Below are positions 44,415 through 54,192 of a stretch of 64,000 bases of DNA, piece by piece. The notes under the pieces were generated by a model. That model was not told where the DNA came from. It searched no databases and worked only from the letters and a program-made list of their open reading frames with translations. This DNA is from Candidatus Bathyarchaeia archaeon (GTDB lineage: Archaea > Thermoproteota > Bathyarchaeia > Bathyarchaeales > Bathycorpusculaceae): the NCBI GenBank assembly GCA_038873195.1, contig JAVZEV010000001.1:62001-126000 (forward strand), given 5' to 3'. Each line of letters opens with the position of its first letter. Position 1 is the first letter of the stretch. A program made the translations under genes and the position numbers.

Positions 44415-44714
44415 ACACACAAATACAAGCCATGGGTCTTTCTTATTAATTATTTCCCGAAACTGTGGCTGTCTAGTTGCCGTAGTAAGTTCGGAAGCTA
44501 AATGAAAAATGATTGGATGTGCGGAAACGTGTAATATTACATGAAAAAGTTTATTAGAGAGCTGTGTGGTTTACGTTTCTAGCTCTTCAAGATTGGAGAC
44601 CATTTTTCGGTTGGATGACCCGACAATTGGAGGAAATTGAAAGTTTGAAAAAACCCGCATCACACAAGTTCATTAACGTATGTTTAAATTTAAAATTGCG
44701 GGGGTTAGCTGAAA
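44415..44714. other. Promoter region between tRNA-Leu and rpoB
   Basis: It contains the tRNA promoter on the minus strand and, for rpoB, a TATA-like TTTAAATTTAAAA at 44682-44694. A GGGGG site lies at about 44700-44704, before the TTG start at 44715. No room or frame exists here for rpoH, which precedes rpoB in many archaea. Confidence 0.55.
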
Positions 44715-47700
44715 TTGACTGAATTCTCAAAAGAAGACACAAATCTACTATTAAAAGCCTTCTTTAAAGAAAAAGGCCTAGTTCGCCAGCACTTAGATTC
44801 TTACAACGAGTTTATAGACCACGGCTTGCAGGAAGTAATAGATGAAGTTGGCGAAATTCCAATAGAAGTTCCTGAAAGCCCCTATAAAGTGAAACTTGGT
44901 CAAGTCTGGATAATTGACCCACAGACAAGAATCACTGGTCCCTACACTACAGAAGTTGATGGCACAAAACACGAAATTTATCCTATGGAAGCTAGACTAA
45001 GAAACCTGACTTACGCTGCGCCAATAGCCCTAGAAATGACGCCTGTGATAGATGGGAGAGAGCAAGACACAGAACTCGTCTACATTGGAAATATTCCAGT
45101 GATGCTGAAATCAAAACTGTGCTTTTTATCACAGCTTTCCCGCGAAGAGCTTATAGCTTGTGGAGAAGACCCAGACGACCCTGGTGGATATTTTGTTGTC
45201 AACGGTTCAGAACGTGTAATAGTAGCGATGGAAGACTTAGCGCCTAACCGCATAATAGTTGACATAGACGAGAAGGGAGCAGCACCTGTACACCAAGCAA
45301 AAATATTCTCGACAACCGTTGGCTTTAGGGCTAGAACAGAATTAAAGATGAAGTCGGATGAAGCCATTTATGTTACGATGCCAGGTGTGCCCACAGAAAT
45401 TCCGTTTGTTGTGATAATGCGTGCTTTGGGCTTGGAATCAGATAAAGAAATTGCTGAAGCAGTTTCTCTAGAGAAGGAAATCCAAAGTGAACTGGAACCT
45501 TCATTTGAAAAAGCAATAGGCGTTGACACCGCAAAGGACGCAATCATCTTTATTGGCAACCGTGTGGCTCACGGACAAGTTGAAGAATATCGAATACAGA
45601 AGGCTGAAACTGCATTAGACAAGAACTTCTTGCCTCACATCGGCAGGACAAGCCAAAGCAGAAGAGATAAGGCTCTATTCTTAGGCGAGATGGTGTGCAG
45701 AGTTATCGAACTGAAGCTGGGGAGAAGACAAACTGACGACAAAGACCACTTCAAAAACAAAAGGCTTAGGCTTGCTGGTCCATTACTTGCTGATTTATTC
45801 CGTGTAGCCTTTAGAAACCTATGCAGAGACATAAAATATCAACTTGAACGAATAGGTGTAAAAGGCCCAATAATAACCGTCTCAGCAGCAGTCCGCCCTG
45901 GAATAATAACAGAAAGATTCCAACATGCACTTGCCACAGGAAATTGGGGAAGAGGAAGAGTTGGCATAACTCAACTTCTGGACCGAACTAACCACATCTC
46001 CACCTTGAGTCACCTACGCAGATTACAATCGCCCTTAAGCAGAAGCCAACCCAACTTCGAAGCAAGAGACTTACATCCGACTCATTGGGGACGCTTGTGT
46101 CCAAATGAAACTCCTGAAGGCTCAAACTGTGGATTGGTCAAAAACTTAGCGTTATCTGCATGCATCTCCGTTGGCGTTAACGCAGAAAAAGTAAAGCAAG
46201 TACTTTACGGCATGGGCGTTGTGTCCGTATACGAAGCAAGCGAAGCACTGAAGATTTCTGGAGCAAAAGTCTTTGTTGACGGCAACATTATTGGATACTG
46301 CAACAACCCAGAAGAGTTAACACGAGAATTCAGGGAAAGACGCAGAAGAGGAGAAATCTCAACAGAAGTAAATATAGTTCACTTCTCAAAAATCCACGGC
46401 GAAAGAGAAGAAATATACGTTAACTGCGACGAAGGAAGAGTAAGAAGACCCCTCATAATCGTTGAAAAAGGTTCTCCCAAGCTTCAACCTGAACACATTG
46501 ACAAAATAGCTTCTGGAGAATGGTCATGGGAAGATCTGGTCAAAAACGGGATAATTGAATATTTAGACGCTGAAGAAGAAGAAAATGCTTACGTTGCAAT
46601 AAGCCCTGCAGAAGTAACCCCAGAACACACACACTTAGAAATTGCCACCTACACAATCCTTGGAATTTGCGCATCAACAATACCATACGCAGAACACAAC
46701 CAGTCACCGCGCAATTCTTATCAAGCAGCAATGGCAAAACAAGCCTTAGGATTTTATGCAACAAACTTTAACCAACGTGTAGACTCACGGTCACATATTC
46801 TACACTATCCACAAGTCCCACTCTTGGAAACGGCATTAATGGAAACAATGGGCTATAAACTGCGTCCATCAGGACAAAACTGCATTGTAGCTGTGCTTTC
46901 CTTTGAAGGCTATAACATGGAAGACGCCTTAATCTTCAATAAAGCGTCAATAGAAAGAGGCTTAGGACGTTCAACATTTTACAGAATCTACGAAGCTGAA
47001 TGTCGCCAATACTTAGGCGGATTAAAAGACAAGTTTACCTTACCTGAGCCTGGAACACGTGGATTCAGAGGAGAACAATATTATCGACTGTTAGAACCTG
47101 ACGGAATAATAAGCCTCGAAGCAAACGTTGCAGGCGGAGACGTTCTCATCGGCAGGATAAGTCCGCCAAGATTTCTTGAGGAATACAAAGAATTTGAAGT
47201 AAAAGGACCATCAATGCGAGACACATCTGTGGACATGCGCCCTTCAGAAACTGGAATTGTAGATGCGATTTTCATAACGGAGTCGGGAGAAGGAAGTAAA
47301 CTTGTGAAAGTTAGAGTTCGCGACCAGCGCATTCCAGAATTAGGCGACAAGTTTGCTTCTCGTCATGGACAAAAGGGCGTCATAGGATTAATCGTTCCAC
47401 AGGAAGATATGCCCTTCACCGAAGATGGCATAGTCCCCGATATAATAATCAACCCGCATGCTATTCCATCAAGAATGACTATTGGACAATTTATAGAATC
47501 GATGGCTGGAAAAGTTGCAGCTATGAGAGGAAAACCAGTTGATGGAACGCCTTTCATCAGCGAAAAACCAGACGAAATTAGAAAAGCGTTAATTAAGTTG
47601 GGGTTCAGCCACACTGGCAGTGAAGTCTTTTATAATGGTGCGACCGGCGAAAAGTTTGTTGCCGACATATTTGTTGGTATCGTGTATTATCAAAAATTGC

Positions 47701-48080
47701 ATCATATGGTTGCTGACAAAATACATGCTAGAGCTAGAGGACAAGTGCAGATGCTTACAAGACAGCCAACTGAGGGAAGAGCAAGAGGTGGAGGTTTAAG
47801 ATTCGGCGAGATGGAGCGTGACTGCTTAATAGGACATGGCGCTGCCATGCTCCTTCAAGACAGATTATTAGAAGAGTCAGACAAATACACGCTTTACATT
47901 TGCGAAAACTGCGGTCACATAGCCTATTATGATATGAAACAGAGAAAATATCTTTGCAGACTTTGCGAAGACAAAGCTAAGATCTCTCCAGTAATAGTTT
48001 CTTACGCGTTCAAACTTCTCTTACAAGAATTAATGAGCCTTTGTATAACGCCCAAATTAAAACTTAAGGAGAAAGCGTAA
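44715..48080 (+). CDS. rpoB: DNA-directed RNA polymerase subunit B (undivided)
   Basis: The 1121-residue protein starts at TTG 44715 with a GGGGG site. It is a full-length B subunit, not split into B' and B'' as in many Euryarchaeota. Visible landmarks: 'GGYFVVNGSERVIV' (lobe), 'RWGRLCPNETPEGSNCGLVKNLAL'-type fork region, 'SFEGYNMEDALI', 'DKFASRHGQKG' (nucleotide-binding Lys), 'GRARGGGLRFGEMERDCLI' and a C-terminal zinc ribbon 'CENCGHIAYYD...CRLC'. It forms the catalytic cleft with subunit A, whose gene starts 1 base after the stop. Confidence 0.97.
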   Translation: MTEFSKEDTNLLLKAFFKEKGLVRQHLDSYNEFIDHGLQEVIDEVGEIPIEVPESPYKVKLGQVWIIDPQTRITGPYTTEVDGTKHEIYPMEARLRNLTYAAPIALEMTPVIDGREQDTELVYIGNIPVMLKSKLCFLSQLSREELIACGEDPDDPGGYFVVNGSERVIVAMEDLAPNRIIVDIDEKGAAPVHQAKIFSTTVGFRARTELKMKSDEAIYVTMPGVPTEIPFVVIMRALGLESDKEIAEAVSLEKEIQSELEPSFEKAIGVDTAKDAIIFIGNRVAHGQVEEYRIQKAETALDKNFLPHIGRTSQSRRDKALFLGEMVCRVIELKLGRRQTDDKDHFKNKRLRLAGPLLADLFRVAFRNLCRDIKYQLERIGVKGPIITVSAAVRPGIITERFQHALATGNWGRGRVGITQLLDRTNHISTLSHLRRLQSPLSRSQPNFEARDLHPTHWGRLCPNETPEGSNCGLVKNLALSACISVGVNAEKVKQVLYGMGVVSVYEASEALKISGAKVFVDGNIIGYCNNPEELTREFRERRRRGEISTEVNIVHFSKIHGEREEIYVNCDEGRVRRPLIIVEKGSPKLQPEHIDKIASGEWSWEDLVKNGIIEYLDAEEEENAYVAISPAEVTPEHTHLEIATYTILGICASTIPYAEHNQSPRNSYQAAMAKQALGFYATNFNQRVDSRSHILHYPQVPLLETALMETMGYKLRPSGQNCIVAVLSFEGYNMEDALIFNKASIERGLGRSTFYRIYEAECRQYLGGLKDKFTLPEPGTRGFRGEQYYRLLEPDGIISLEANVAGGDVLIGRISPPRFLEEYKEFEVKGPSMRDTSVDMRPSETGIVDAIFITESGEGSKLVKVRVRDQRIPELGDKFASRHGQKGVIGLIVPQEDMPFTEDGIVPDIIINPHAIPSRMTIGQFIESMAGKVAAMRGKPVDGTPFISEKPDEIRKALIKLGFSHTGSEVFYNGATGEKFVADIFVGIVYYQKLHHMVADKIHARARGQVQMLTRQPTEGRARGGGLRFGEMERDCLIGHGAAMLLQDRLLEESDKYTLYICENCGHIAYYDMKQRKYLCRLCEDKAKISPVIVSYAFKLLLQELMSLCITPKLKLKEKA

Positions 48081-48081
48081 C

Positions 48082-51000
48082 ATGGCAACAGAAGAAGTAA
48101 TCCATAAAGTTGTTGACGAAATCTATTTTGGTTTACTTTCTCCACAAGACATGCGCAAACTCTCAGTTGTCGAGATTCAAACGCCAGACACGTACGACGA
48201 AGACGGTGCTCCCATCACTGCTGGACTAATGGATGGCAGACTCGGTACACTTGAACCTAGACAAAGATGTAAAACATGCGGTAACACTGCAGTTCGCTGT
48301 CCTGGACATTTCGGGCATATCGAACTTGCAGTTCCAATAATACACATTGAATTTACGAAAATAATACATGATCTTTTGAGGGCAACTTGCAGAAACTGTG
48401 GACGCATACTATTACCTGATGAGACCATTAAGAGAGTTCACGCAAGAGTTGATAGAACTCGCCAACTTCTCGGCGTTGTTCCAGACGAAGTTTACAAAGT
48501 CATCATTCAAGAAACAAAGAATAAACAATGCCCTCATTGTGGTGCCATCCAGTATAAAATAGTCTTTGAAAAACCCACAAAGTTTAGTGAACAAATCCCA
48601 GAAAGCGGTTCTGAACCTTTAACACCAAGCATGGTTCGCGAAAGACTAGAACGCATACCCGACGAAGACCTTGAACTTTTGGGTTTCAATCCCAAAGCCG
48701 CGCGTCCAGCTTGGATGGTTTTACAAGTCTTGCCGGTTCCTCCCGTCTACGTTCGCCCTTCAATAACTTTGGAATCGGGCATTCGCTCAGAAGACGACCT
48801 CACTCACAAGCTTGTGGATATAATTCGCATAAACCAACGGTTGAAAGAGAACATGGAAGCTGGGGCTCCTACGCTTATAATTCAAGACTTGTCTGAACTT
48901 CTCCAATACCATGTTACAACCTATTTTAACAATGAGGCTTCTGGTATACCGCCAGCGCGACATCGTTCTGGAAGAGCATTAAAGACGCTTTCTCAGAGGC
49001 TTAAGGGCAAGGAGGGAAGATTCCGAAGCAATCTTTCTGGAAAAAGAGTTGACTTTTCAGCGCGCACAGTTATTTCTCCAGATCCAAACCTTGACATAAA
49101 TGAGGTTGGGGTTCCACTTGAAGTTGCCATGCGCTTGTCTGTGCCTGAAAAAGTGACTGAATGGAACATTGAGGAAATGCGCCAGCTTATCATAAATGGA
49201 CCTGAAAAATACCCTGGCGCCCTTTACATCATTAGACATGACGGCAAACGCATAAGACTTGAATTTGTAATTGATAGGACAAAGATTGCTGAAGCTGTAG
49301 AGCCTGGCTTTATTGTTGAGAGGCATCTGAAAAACGGTGATATTGCCATCTTTAACCGTCAACCTTCACTTCACCGCATGTCGATAATGGCTCATTACGT
49401 GCGCGTTTTGCCCTACAAAACATTCCGCTTGCACCTGTGCGTGTGTCCGCCTTACAACGCGGACTTTGACGGAGACGAGATGAACTTACACATACCACAA
49501 AGTGAAGAAGCACGGACAGAAGCACTTCTGCTAATGCAAGTCCAAGACCAAATACTCTCTCCAAGATTTGGAGGTCCGATAATCGGAGCCATTCGAGACT
49601 TTATAACCGGCGCATATTTGTTTACAAGAAAATCAAACTATTTAACAAAACAAGAAGTCAACAGGTTGCTGCTTGCAGCAGGTTACGATGGACCTTTACC
49701 AGAGCCAAAAATCAAAGAACCACAACCTCTCTGGACGGGCAAACAAATTTTCAGTCTGTTCCTACCAAAAGACATGAACTATGTTTTAAAGGCAAACATT
49801 TGTCAAGGGTGTTCCAAGTGCGAAGAGGAAGATTGCAAATATGATGCTTATGTGGTCGTCAGAAATGGTGAACTTGTGAGCGGTGTCATAGATAGACGTT
49901 CGATAGGTGCTGAACAATCCGAAAGTCTTCTTCACAGAATAATAAAGGATTATGGAACAAAAGCAGGACGCGAATTTCTGAACAAGATAACTCGATTGTT
50001 GAAACTTTTTATATCAATGCGTGGCTTCACATATTCATACGAACAACTCGTTTTATCTCCAACCGCGGAGAACAAAATAAACAAAACAATGGAAAGGGTT
50101 CAGAAGAAAGTTGAGGAGTTAATAGAAGGCTACCGCAAGGGCACTCTGCCCAGACTTCCGGGGCAGACACTCGAGGAATCTTTCGAAATTTATGTAATGA
50201 ATGAATTAGCCAAAGCCAGAGACGACGCTGGAAAAATCGCTGACGAAGATTTTACTATCGAAAATGCTGGCATAGTTATGACTCGAACTGGCGCGAGAGG
50301 TTCAAGCCTAAACATTGGACAGATGAGCGCATGTGTAGGGCAACAATCAGTACGTGGCAAAAGAATACTGCGTGGGTATCTAGGTCGCGCTCTGCCCCAC
50401 TTCAAATCTGGCGACCCGACACCAAGAGCGAGAGGGTTCGTGTATTCATCTTATCAAAGCGGGCTTGACGCGGTTGAATTTTTCTTCCATGCTATGGGTG
50501 GTCGTGAAGGACTTGTGGACACAGCCGTTAGAACACAGCAAAGCGGATACATGCAAAGACGACTGATTAACGCACTTGAACATATACGGTTGGAGTATGA
50601 CGGAACAGTAAGAAACTCTGCAGGCGATATAATTCAGTTCAGGTACGGCGAGGATGGAGTTGACCCTGCAAAAAGCGACCATGGAAAGGCTGTGAACGTG
50701 AGCCGACTAGTTGAGCAACTTAGGATAGCTGAAGAAAAAGGTAAGCCAGCGCCGGAAGATTACATTAAGAAGCAACTAGAGGAAGTTGAGAATGAACTTA
50801 CTCCTATACTTGTTGATGAGCTTAAACAAAGTTTAACTAAAGCGAAACTTAGCAAGGCGTGCGTGGATAAAGCGATTAAGTTAACTGTTGAAAACTATAA
50901 ACGAGCCTTAATGGAGCCCGGCGAAGCCGTAGGAATAGTTGCAGCGCAGTCAATAGGCGAACCAGGCACGCAGATGACTCTTAGAACATTCCACTACGCT

Positions 51001-51906
51001 GGAGTTAGAGAGCAAAACGTGACTTTAGGCCTGCCAAGGCTTATAGAGATTGTAGATGCTAGGAGAATTCCATCCACACCCATAATGACGATATATTTAG
51101 ACGAAGTGCACAGAAAAAGCAAGGAATCCGCCGTAAAAATTGCACGCAGTATCATTTACACTACATTAGAGGATTTAGCCCAAGCAATTTATGAAGATCC
51201 GGTGAATGAGGAAATAGTTGTTGAGCTTAATAAAACAATGATGGAAGATCGTGGAGTGACTTTACAGGAACTGAAGGAAAAACTGCAGATTCAGAATTCC
51301 ACTGTGAAGATGAAGGGAAATCACATACATATAAAGCCCAAGAAAGCTGAAGCCCTAAAGAGGCTGCTTGGTAAAGTTTCTGCTTTTCACATTAAAGGAG
51401 TATCCGGTATAAAGCGTGTCCTTGTTACGGAAGAGCGTGGAGAATGGGTCATAAGAACTGACGGTTCAAACCTTCCGAAGGTTTTGGAAGTTTATGGCGT
51501 GGATACTTCGAGGACAACGACAAATAACGTTCACGAAATAGCTAAGACTCTTGGAATTGAAGCGGCTAGAAACGCGTTGATGAATGAGTCTAAGGGTGTT
51601 CTCGAAGAGCAAGGCTTGGACGTTGATATACGTCATGTTATGCTTGTCGCAGATATGATGACGTCAACTGGCGAAGTGCAACAAATCGGTAGGCACGGCA
51701 TAAGCGGCAAGAAATCAAGCGTCTTGGCAAGAGCAGCATTCGAAATAACTGTTCCAAACATTGTTGAAGCAGCCATAAAAGGCGAAAGCGACCCATTAGA
51801 AGGTGTAACCGAAAACGTAATAGTGGGGCAGTCAATACCCATTGGTACTGGACTTGTAGAGTTATACATGTCAACATCCGAATCTAAGGGAGAGAAAGAG
51901 GAATGA
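48082..51906 (+). CDS. rpoA: DNA-directed RNA polymerase subunit A (A' and A'' fused)
   Basis: The 1274-residue protein contains, in one chain, everything usually divided between A' and A''. N-terminal zinc-binding 'CKTCGNTAVRCPGHFGHIEL', the catalytic 'YNADFDGDEMNLH', and the bridge and trigger regions are followed without a stop by 'EPGEAVGIVAAQSIGEPGTQMTLRTFHYAG', normally near the N-terminus of A''. The junction falls at about residues 870-900. No intein or linker is seen. An undivided A is known from Thaumarchaeota and a few other TACK lineages and is a helpful lineage marker. Confidence 0.97.
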   Translation: MATEEVIHKVVDEIYFGLLSPQDMRKLSVVEIQTPDTYDEDGAPITAGLMDGRLGTLEPRQRCKTCGNTAVRCPGHFGHIELAVPIIHIEFTKIIHDLLRATCRNCGRILLPDETIKRVHARVDRTRQLLGVVPDEVYKVIIQETKNKQCPHCGAIQYKIVFEKPTKFSEQIPESGSEPLTPSMVRERLERIPDEDLELLGFNPKAARPAWMVLQVLPVPPVYVRPSITLESGIRSEDDLTHKLVDIIRINQRLKENMEAGAPTLIIQDLSELLQYHVTTYFNNEASGIPPARHRSGRALKTLSQRLKGKEGRFRSNLSGKRVDFSARTVISPDPNLDINEVGVPLEVAMRLSVPEKVTEWNIEEMRQLIINGPEKYPGALYIIRHDGKRIRLEFVIDRTKIAEAVEPGFIVERHLKNGDIAIFNRQPSLHRMSIMAHYVRVLPYKTFRLHLCVCPPYNADFDGDEMNLHIPQSEEARTEALLLMQVQDQILSPRFGGPIIGAIRDFITGAYLFTRKSNYLTKQEVNRLLLAAGYDGPLPEPKIKEPQPLWTGKQIFSLFLPKDMNYVLKANICQGCSKCEEEDCKYDAYVVVRNGELVSGVIDRRSIGAEQSESLLHRIIKDYGTKAGREFLNKITRLLKLFISMRGFTYSYEQLVLSPTAENKINKTMERVQKKVEELIEGYRKGTLPRLPGQTLEESFEIYVMNELAKARDDAGKIADEDFTIENAGIVMTRTGARGSSLNIGQMSACVGQQSVRGKRILRGYLGRALPHFKSGDPTPRARGFVYSSYQSGLDAVEFFFHAMGGREGLVDTAVRTQQSGYMQRRLINALEHIRLEYDGTVRNSAGDIIQFRYGEDGVDPAKSDHGKAVNVSRLVEQLRIAEEKGKPAPEDYIKKQLEEVENELTPILVDELKQSLTKAKLSKACVDKAIKLTVENYKRALMEPGEAVGIVAAQSIGEPGTQMTLRTFHYAGVREQNVTLGLPRLIEIVDARRIPSTPIMTIYLDEVHRKSKESAVKIARSIIYTTLEDLAQAIYEDPVNEEIVVELNKTMMEDRGVTLQELKEKLQIQNSTVKMKGNHIHIKPKKAEALKRLLGKVSAFHIKGVSGIKRVLVTEERGEWVIRTDGSNLPKVLEVYGVDTSRTTTNNVHEIAKTLGIEAARNALMNESKGVLEEQGLDVDIRHVMLVADMMTSTGEVQQIGRHGISGKKSSVLARAAFEITVPNIVEAAIKGESDPLEGVTENVIVGQSIPIGTGLVELYMSTSESKGEKEE

Positions 51907-52238
51907 TAGACATAGACAAGGCAATTGCAGCGGCTGTCAAGACTGGCAAAGTAGCTTTCGGGACAAACTCTGCCATACAAAACGCGAAAACTGGCAAGGT
52001 TAAAATGATAATTTTGGCTTCAAACTGTCCCCCTATCACACGTGAAGATATAGCATACTACTGTAAACTTTCAAATATCCCATTAATAACCTACAAAGGC
52101 TCATCATTTGATTTAGCTGCTGTCTGCGGCAAACCCTTTGCTGTTTCAGCGTTAAGTATAAGAGAGCCGGGTGAGTCAGAAATTCTCAAACTAGTAGAGG
52201 GCACTGAGCCAGAGGAGCCTCGCGGAGGAAGCGAATGA
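51903..52238 (+). CDS. rpl30e: Ribosomal protein L30e family protein
   Basis: The 111-residue protein starts within the last four bases of rpoA (ATGA overlap). It has the L30e/L7Ae fold signature: 'AVKTGKVAFGTNSAIQNAKTGKVKMIILASNC' region and 'IPLITYKGSSFDLAAVCGKPF'. It binds RNA kink-turns in the large ribosomal subunit. Its place between rpoA and nusA is the conserved archaeal order. Confidence 0.93.
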   Translation: MIDIDKAIAAAVKTGKVAFGTNSAIQNAKTGKVKMIILASNCPPITREDIAYYCKLSNIPLITYKGSSFDLAAVCGKPFAVSALSIREPGESEILKLVEGTEPEEPRGGSE

Positions 52239-52672
52239 CAAGCGGAATAAAATTTACAAGCACAGAAATGCGCTATATCGCTTTGTTTGAAAGCATAACA
52301 GGCGCAAGCGTCAAAGACTGCATTATAGACGAAGAGCAAGGACGTGTGATTTTTGTTGTCAACGAAGGACAAGTAGGCGTAGCTATCGGAAGAGGCGGAA
52401 GAAACATTCGCACTTTGGAAAGAATGACTGGGAAAAAACACGAAATAATTGAGTATTCTGAAGATCCTGCGCAGTTCATAAAGAATGCACTTAAGCCTGC
52501 TCTTGTTAAGGAAGTTCGTTTAACTGAAAGGTCGGATGGAAAGAAAATAGCAGTTGTCGCCGTTAACCCAAGAGACAAGGGCGTGGCAATAGGTAAAAAT
52601 GGTAAAAACGCCGAGCGTTTGCGTTTTCTCGCCAAGAGATACTTCCAAATACAAAATGTCAGCATTACCTGA
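52235..52672 (+). CDS. nusA: NusA-like transcription termination/antitermination factor
   Basis: The 145-residue protein overlaps rpl30e by 4 bases. It consists of two KH domains with GxxG loops 'IGRGGRN' (about residues 51-57) and 'IGKNGKN' (about 117-123), the short archaeal NusA form without the bacterial N-terminal domain. It binds RNA and is thought to act in elongation or ribosome biogenesis. In many archaea rps12 and rps7 follow; here the operon ends. Confidence 0.93.
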   Translation: MTSGIKFTSTEMRYIALFESITGASVKDCIIDEEQGRVIFVVNEGQVGVAIGRGGRNIRTLERMTGKKHEIIEYSEDPAQFIKNALKPALVKEVRLTERSDGKKIAVVAVNPRDKGVAIGKNGKNAERLRFLAKRYFQIQNVSIT

Positions 52673-52687
52673 TTTGGTGTTTCATAA

Positions 52688-52792
52688 ATGAATGACTTTG
52701 TAAATCAGTTTCTTGGTAATCCGTTACTGATTCTAACAATCATATTGATTATTGACGCTATCGCCTTCATTTACCACAAGATACGAAAATAG
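52688..52792 (+). CDS. Small single-helix membrane protein, 34 residues
   Basis: ATG 52688 to TAG 52792, 15 bases after nusA. It encodes a short polar start 'MNDFVNQFLGNPL', a hydrophobic helix rich in Ile/Leu, and a basic end 'HKIRK'. No strong ribosome binding site is seen, but read-through from the rpo operon is likely and the composition is that of a genuine micro-membrane protein. Confidence 0.45.
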   Translation: MNDFVNQFLGNPLLILTIILIIDAIAFIYHKIRK

Positions 52793-52801
52793 CGACTGTA
52801 T

Positions 52802-53389
52802 CTACGCTTTCGTTTCTGTTCCCAAAAGTAAATCTATTAGTGCTTTCTGGTCTATTTCGGCGCGTGTTCTCCAGTCCAAATATAATTGTTCATTCTCGTC
52901 TTGCGTTAAGTATCCGTAACGAATGTAACGGTCAATGTTAATGTCCACTTTCCACCCAGGAAGTTTATCGCGTAAAAGTTCCTCTACCTCTTTTCGTGGA
53001 GCTTTTCCCTTCTTAGAAATTATGTAAGCTATCGCTATTGCCAGTCCAGCCAAGTCGTCTATTCGCCACCCTATCATCTTAGCTTCTTTTGGCGTTAATT
53101 CGCCTCGTAGTGTTATGTAAAATCTAGCTTTGTCCAGCAGCTCCAGCGTTGGCTTCTCAACAGTTTTCTCTTCTTCAAAAACCGTTTTGACTTGCAAATC
53201 AAGCGCTTTCAAATAGTTATCTAGAATGTTCAAAACTTTTGGGTAATCTGCACCTAAGGCTTTTCGAAGTTCCCAACCTTTCACTCCCGGTTTGGCATGT
53301 CTGCGGTAGAAAAGCATGTGTGTTGCACGTTTGAGTTTGCTTGCATAGTAGCCTTTTCGTTTGCTCACTTTAGCTCTCCTCGTTTCCAT
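52802..53389 (-). CDS. Tandem winged-helix protein, putative KITE subunit of SMC5/6-like complex
   Basis: ATG 53389 (TTG 53398 possible) overlaps the kleisin-like gene by 25 bases; about 195 residues. A basic N-terminus precedes a first winged helix (about 35-75; 'GWELRKALGADYPKVLNILDNYLKAL'), a linker, and a second one (about 120-180; 'RKEVEELLRDKLPGWKVDINIDRYIRYGYL'), ending 'LDWRTRAEIDQKALIDLLLG'. Size and tandem winged helices match KITE proteins (ScpB, Nse1, Nse3), which bind kleisins in SMC complexes. Gene order SMC, kleisin, KITE supports this; remote homology is inferred, not demonstrated. Confidence 0.7.
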   Translation of the reverse strand: METRRAKVSKRKGYYASKLKRATHMLFYRRHAKPGVKGWELRKALGADYPKVLNILDNYLKALDLQVKTVFEEEKTVEKPTLELLDKARFYITLRGELTPKEAKMIGWRIDDLAGLAIAIAYIISKKGKAPRKEVEELLRDKLPGWKVDINIDRYIRYGYLTQDENEQLYLDWRTRAEIDQKALIDLLLGTETKA

Positions 53390-54192
53390 TTCATCCAATT
53401 GTCAGTTGTGACGGCTATTGGTATGGAAACCAACTGTTTCTTGCCGATTTTTGTTACTGGTTTATCGTATGGCTTGATTAAGATTTCTTCTTCTAACGGA
53501 TAAACCTCTAACGTTGCATAACCATAGGTTATTAGAAAACTCGTCATGAACGCCCTATGCACTGTTTCCTCGTAGGTTTCTGCGCCAACAAAATCCCAGT
53601 AACGAATTCTTCCATCGTCGCCTTTCTCCTTAACTTTACTTTTCATTTCCTGCCAGAAATTCTCTAATTCTTCAGAGAAGGCTTTATCACGTAGAATTCT
53701 TTGTTTAACAAGCTCATCTCTTGTCGTGGTGCCCGCTTCAAACTCTGCTGTTGGAAATTCTTTCCATCTTTCCTTGAGTGGCAAAAGGTTCTCCCAGTAT
53801 TTCATAGCTTCTGCAATGCTATGAAGCGAAATTTGTTCTAATTCGACAATAGGATGCCAAGCCTTGAAGAAGACTTCAACCATATCTTCTTTATCTATTC
53901 GGGTGAGTTTTTCCTCTAATAGGAACGGGTCCGTGTAAAGCGAAGTTGAGCGATGTTTCACCCATTCGCTTTGAAGTTTTATAACCGAGGCTAAACGATG
54001 AACAGTTTCAGCGTCTAAGCAAAGGTCTTCTGGAACTTCCCATTCTGGAAAATACTCTTTAATTACGCTTATAACTTCATTGACATCTATTAAAAATGGG
54101 TCTAGCGAGCGTTCCTCGACAGACTTACACATTTCGATTATGCGTTGAAGCTTTTCTTTACCGATGCGAATTCGCTCTCTTTTCGGCTGCAT
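53365..54192 (-). CDS. Putative kleisin subunit of SMC5/6-like complex
   Basis: The 275-residue protein starts on the last base of the SMC-like stop (TAATG), so translation is coupled. Its N-terminal region ('IDVNEVISVIKEYFPEW', 'LDAETVHRLASVIKLQSEWVKHR') resembles the ScpA/kleisin helical segment, where an acidic-hydrophobic block is followed by 'LA..I.LQ'. A helical middle and a beta-rich C-terminal part ('ATLEVYPLEEEILIKPYD') follow. Kleisins bridge the two SMC heads. Family assignment rests on context plus this weak pattern; a fold search is the proper test. Confidence 0.6.
   Translation of the reverse strand: MQPKRERIRIGKEKLQRIIEMCKSVEERSLDPFLIDVNEVISVIKEYFPEWEVPEDLCLDAETVHRLASVIKLQSEWVKHRSTSLYTDPFLLEEKLTRIDKEDMVEVFFKAWHPIVELEQISLHSIAEAMKYWENLLPLKERWKEFPTAEFEAGTTTRDELVKQRILRDKAFSEELENFWQEMKSKVKEKGDDGRIRYWDFVGAETYEETVHRAFMTSFLITYGYATLEVYPLEEEILIKPYDKPVTKIGKKQLVSIPIAVTTDNWMKWKRGELK

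Noticed and set aside
44065-44433. A 122-codon minus-strand frame overlapping tRNA-Leu
   Set aside because: Its first 50 codons lie across the tRNA and its intron and lack a ribosome binding site, so it is a by-product; the remaining 71 codons are only noted as unsupported.
44460-44714. Search for rpoH before rpoB
   Set aside because: All plus-strand frames in this interval are broken by stops and no RpoH motif is present.
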